Assembly: GCA_964352985.1 (NCBI GenBank)
Contig: CAYGUK010000005.1
Location: forward strand, 1-64,000
Direction: 5' to 3'
DNA length: 64,000 nucleotides
Source: CAYGUK01 sp964352985
GTDB taxonomy: Bacteria > Pseudomonadota > Gammaproteobacteria > JAHCLG01
Numbering within the stretch: the stretch's first letter is position 1; each line of letters opens with the position of its first letter. The translations under genes and the position numbers were made by a program. Positions 62,927 to 64,000 of this stretch are shown here, piece after piece. Below the pieces are notes generated by a model. That model saw nothing but the letters and a program-made list of their open reading frames with translations, had not been told where the DNA came from and made no database searches.

Positions 62927-63973
62927 ATGAAATCTTCTAATTATGGAAATTTGAATACCCAACCCAAAATAGCAATTGCAAATGTAGCAGACTTTCTAGG
63001 TGTAACCACTCAAGCTGTGCATAAACAATTAAAAGACCGTAATATCGTCTGTCCAAGAATGGGAAATAAATTATTTATTAATTTTGAAATCGCAAGAAAA
63101 TTACTAGGGATTAATTTTCACAAGAAGAAAATAGTAGGGCAGATTGTTAAGGGTGGTACAGGTAAAACTACAGCGATTGATAATATTTCTAGTTGTGCTA
63201 ATTCATATGGCGCACGTGTATTAAAAATAGATGCTGATCCTCAAGGAAATTTAACTGACGCAAATGGAGTTGATGCAGAAGAATTACCAGTGCTCATTGA
63301 CGCCATTAAAAATGATGTAACTATAAGCGAGTGTATTGTTAATCTTGCGCCTGGAATGGATTTGATCCCAAGTAGAATAGAAAATGTAATTTTAGATAAT
63401 GAAATTGTTAATAAAAGATTACCGTTGGATAAGCTATATTCAAATCTTTTACATGAAATTGAAGATAATTACGATTTTATTTTTATTGATTGTCCTCCAA
63501 CTATGGGACAGGCTGTTACAGCTGCAAGTCTATATGCAGATATAATACTAGCACCTTTGAATCCTGATCAGTTTAGTGCAAAAGGTCTTAAAATACTTAG
63601 GAATGAAATTAAGACATTGAATGACAATTTTTTTAAGGATAAAGCTAAGAAAATTGAATATAAGATTTTTCTTAACAAATTTAGTGGTAAAACATTGCTT
63701 TCTGATAAAGCTCTTTATTCCTTACTTAGCGATCCCGATTTGGATAATAGATTACTGCCAAATACAATACAGTATACCCAGGAGATCCCAAATATTACTG
63801 ATGAAAGTAAAAACCTTTTTTCAGTATTAAAGAAATCAGTAGTTCGTGATGACTTTGATCAAATAACTAAAAGTTTACTCGATATCGAACCTGTAAAATT
63901 ATCTAAAAAGGATAATAATACTGTCAGCATAAAGAATAGTTTTGAAGTCCAAGAAGAGGTTGCTAGCGCATAA
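62927..63973 (+). CDS. parA: ParA partition ATPase with N-terminal helix-turn-helix
   Basis: A 348-residue protein. The N-terminal helix-turn-helix (IANVADFLGVTTQAVHKQLK, about residues 16-35) is followed by the deviant Walker A IVKGGTGKTTAIDNISSC (about residues 74-91), then DADPQGNLTD and FIFIDCPPTMGQAV. This is the large (type Ia-like) ParA, which partitions plasmid DNA and represses its own operon. GGAAACGGA lies before ATG, and a promoter with repeats lies upstream. Confidence 0.93.
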   Translation: MKSSNYGNLNTQPKIAIANVADFLGVTTQAVHKQLKDRNIVCPRMGNKLFINFEIARKLLGINFHKKKIVGQIVKGGTGKTTAIDNISSCANSYGARVLKIDADPQGNLTDANGVDAEELPVLIDAIKNDVTISECIVNLAPGMDLIPSRIENVILDNEIVNKRLPLDKLYSNLLHEIEDNYDFIFIDCPPTMGQAVTAASLYADIILAPLNPDQFSAKGLKILRNEIKTLNDNFFKDKAKKIEYKIFLNKFSGKTLLSDKALYSLLSDPDLDNRLLPNTIQYTQEIPNITDESKNLFSVLKKSVVRDDFDQITKSLLDIEPVKLSKKDNNTVSIKNSFEVQEEVASA

Positions 63974-63984
63974 GGAGTGGCAAC

Positions 63985-64000
63985 ATGCCAAAATTGGAAG
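63985..64000 (+). CDS. parB: Start of parB-like gene, cut by window end
   Basis: ATG at 63985 with GGAG (63974-63977) follows the parA stop by 11 bases. Only MPKLE can be read before the window ends. The name rests on the position after parA. Confidence 0.5.

Overview
The window is AT-rich and fully bacterial. It looks like part of a conjugative plasmid (or a plasmid-borne integrative element) of a gammaproteobacterium, most likely a Legionella or close relative. The main reason is a regulator trio that resembles LvrA, LvrB and the CsrA-type LvrC of Legionella mobile elements, lying next to a Trb-type type IV secretion operon. A plasmid state is suggested by parA/parB at the right edge, preceded by about 25 iteron-like repeats. 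No rRNA, tRNA or CRISPR array was seen, and the species assignment is inference.

Layout. 1-10.4 kb: accessory genes (membrane proteins, a DUF5677-like pair of which one is broken, a DUF234-type ATPase behind a set of 15-bp repeats, a VOC protein, and an integrase operon). 10,380-28,490: an 18.1-kb Tn3-family transposon with 36-bp terminal inverted repeats and a 6-bp target duplication (AAAGTG). It carries tnpA, a tyrosine recombinase, a MerR-type module without merA, a CusAB-like Cu/Ag pump and a CzcCBA/CDF efflux operon under an ArsR-type gene. It interrupts the 3' end of a small gene that can be rebuilt across the insertion.

28.6-47.2 kb, minus strand: conjugation block. Read in the direction of transcription it is lvrA-like, lvrB-like, a small gene, csrA, a PilL-like exported protein, trbB-C-D-E-J-L-F-G-I, exported proteins, traG (coupling protein), a UvrD-like helicase and small genes. 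The trb order matches that of Agrobacterium Ti plasmids minus trbK and trbH. No relaxase was found in the window.

47.5-52.9 kb: the most interesting part, a probable RiPP locus. A complete YcaO gene overlaps a TfuA gene on the plus strand. Facing them on the minus strand are an MFS transporter gene, a 443-449 aa protein of unknown family, and a previously easy-to-miss 36-aa acidic peptide gene with a good ribosome binding site whose stop overlaps the tfuA stop. YcaO-TfuA pairs are known for backbone thioamidation, so this may make a modified peptide.

53.2-64 kb: S1/P1 nuclease and DUF1232 genes, each followed by a short duplicated 3' remnant; a GNAT gene; a Tn554-like tnpA-tnpB-tnpC set; small and exported proteins; a short plasmid-type tyrosine recombinase; a 38-bp perfect palindrome; a coiled-coil protein; the iteron field; parA with an N-terminal helix-turn-helix; and the first codons of parB.
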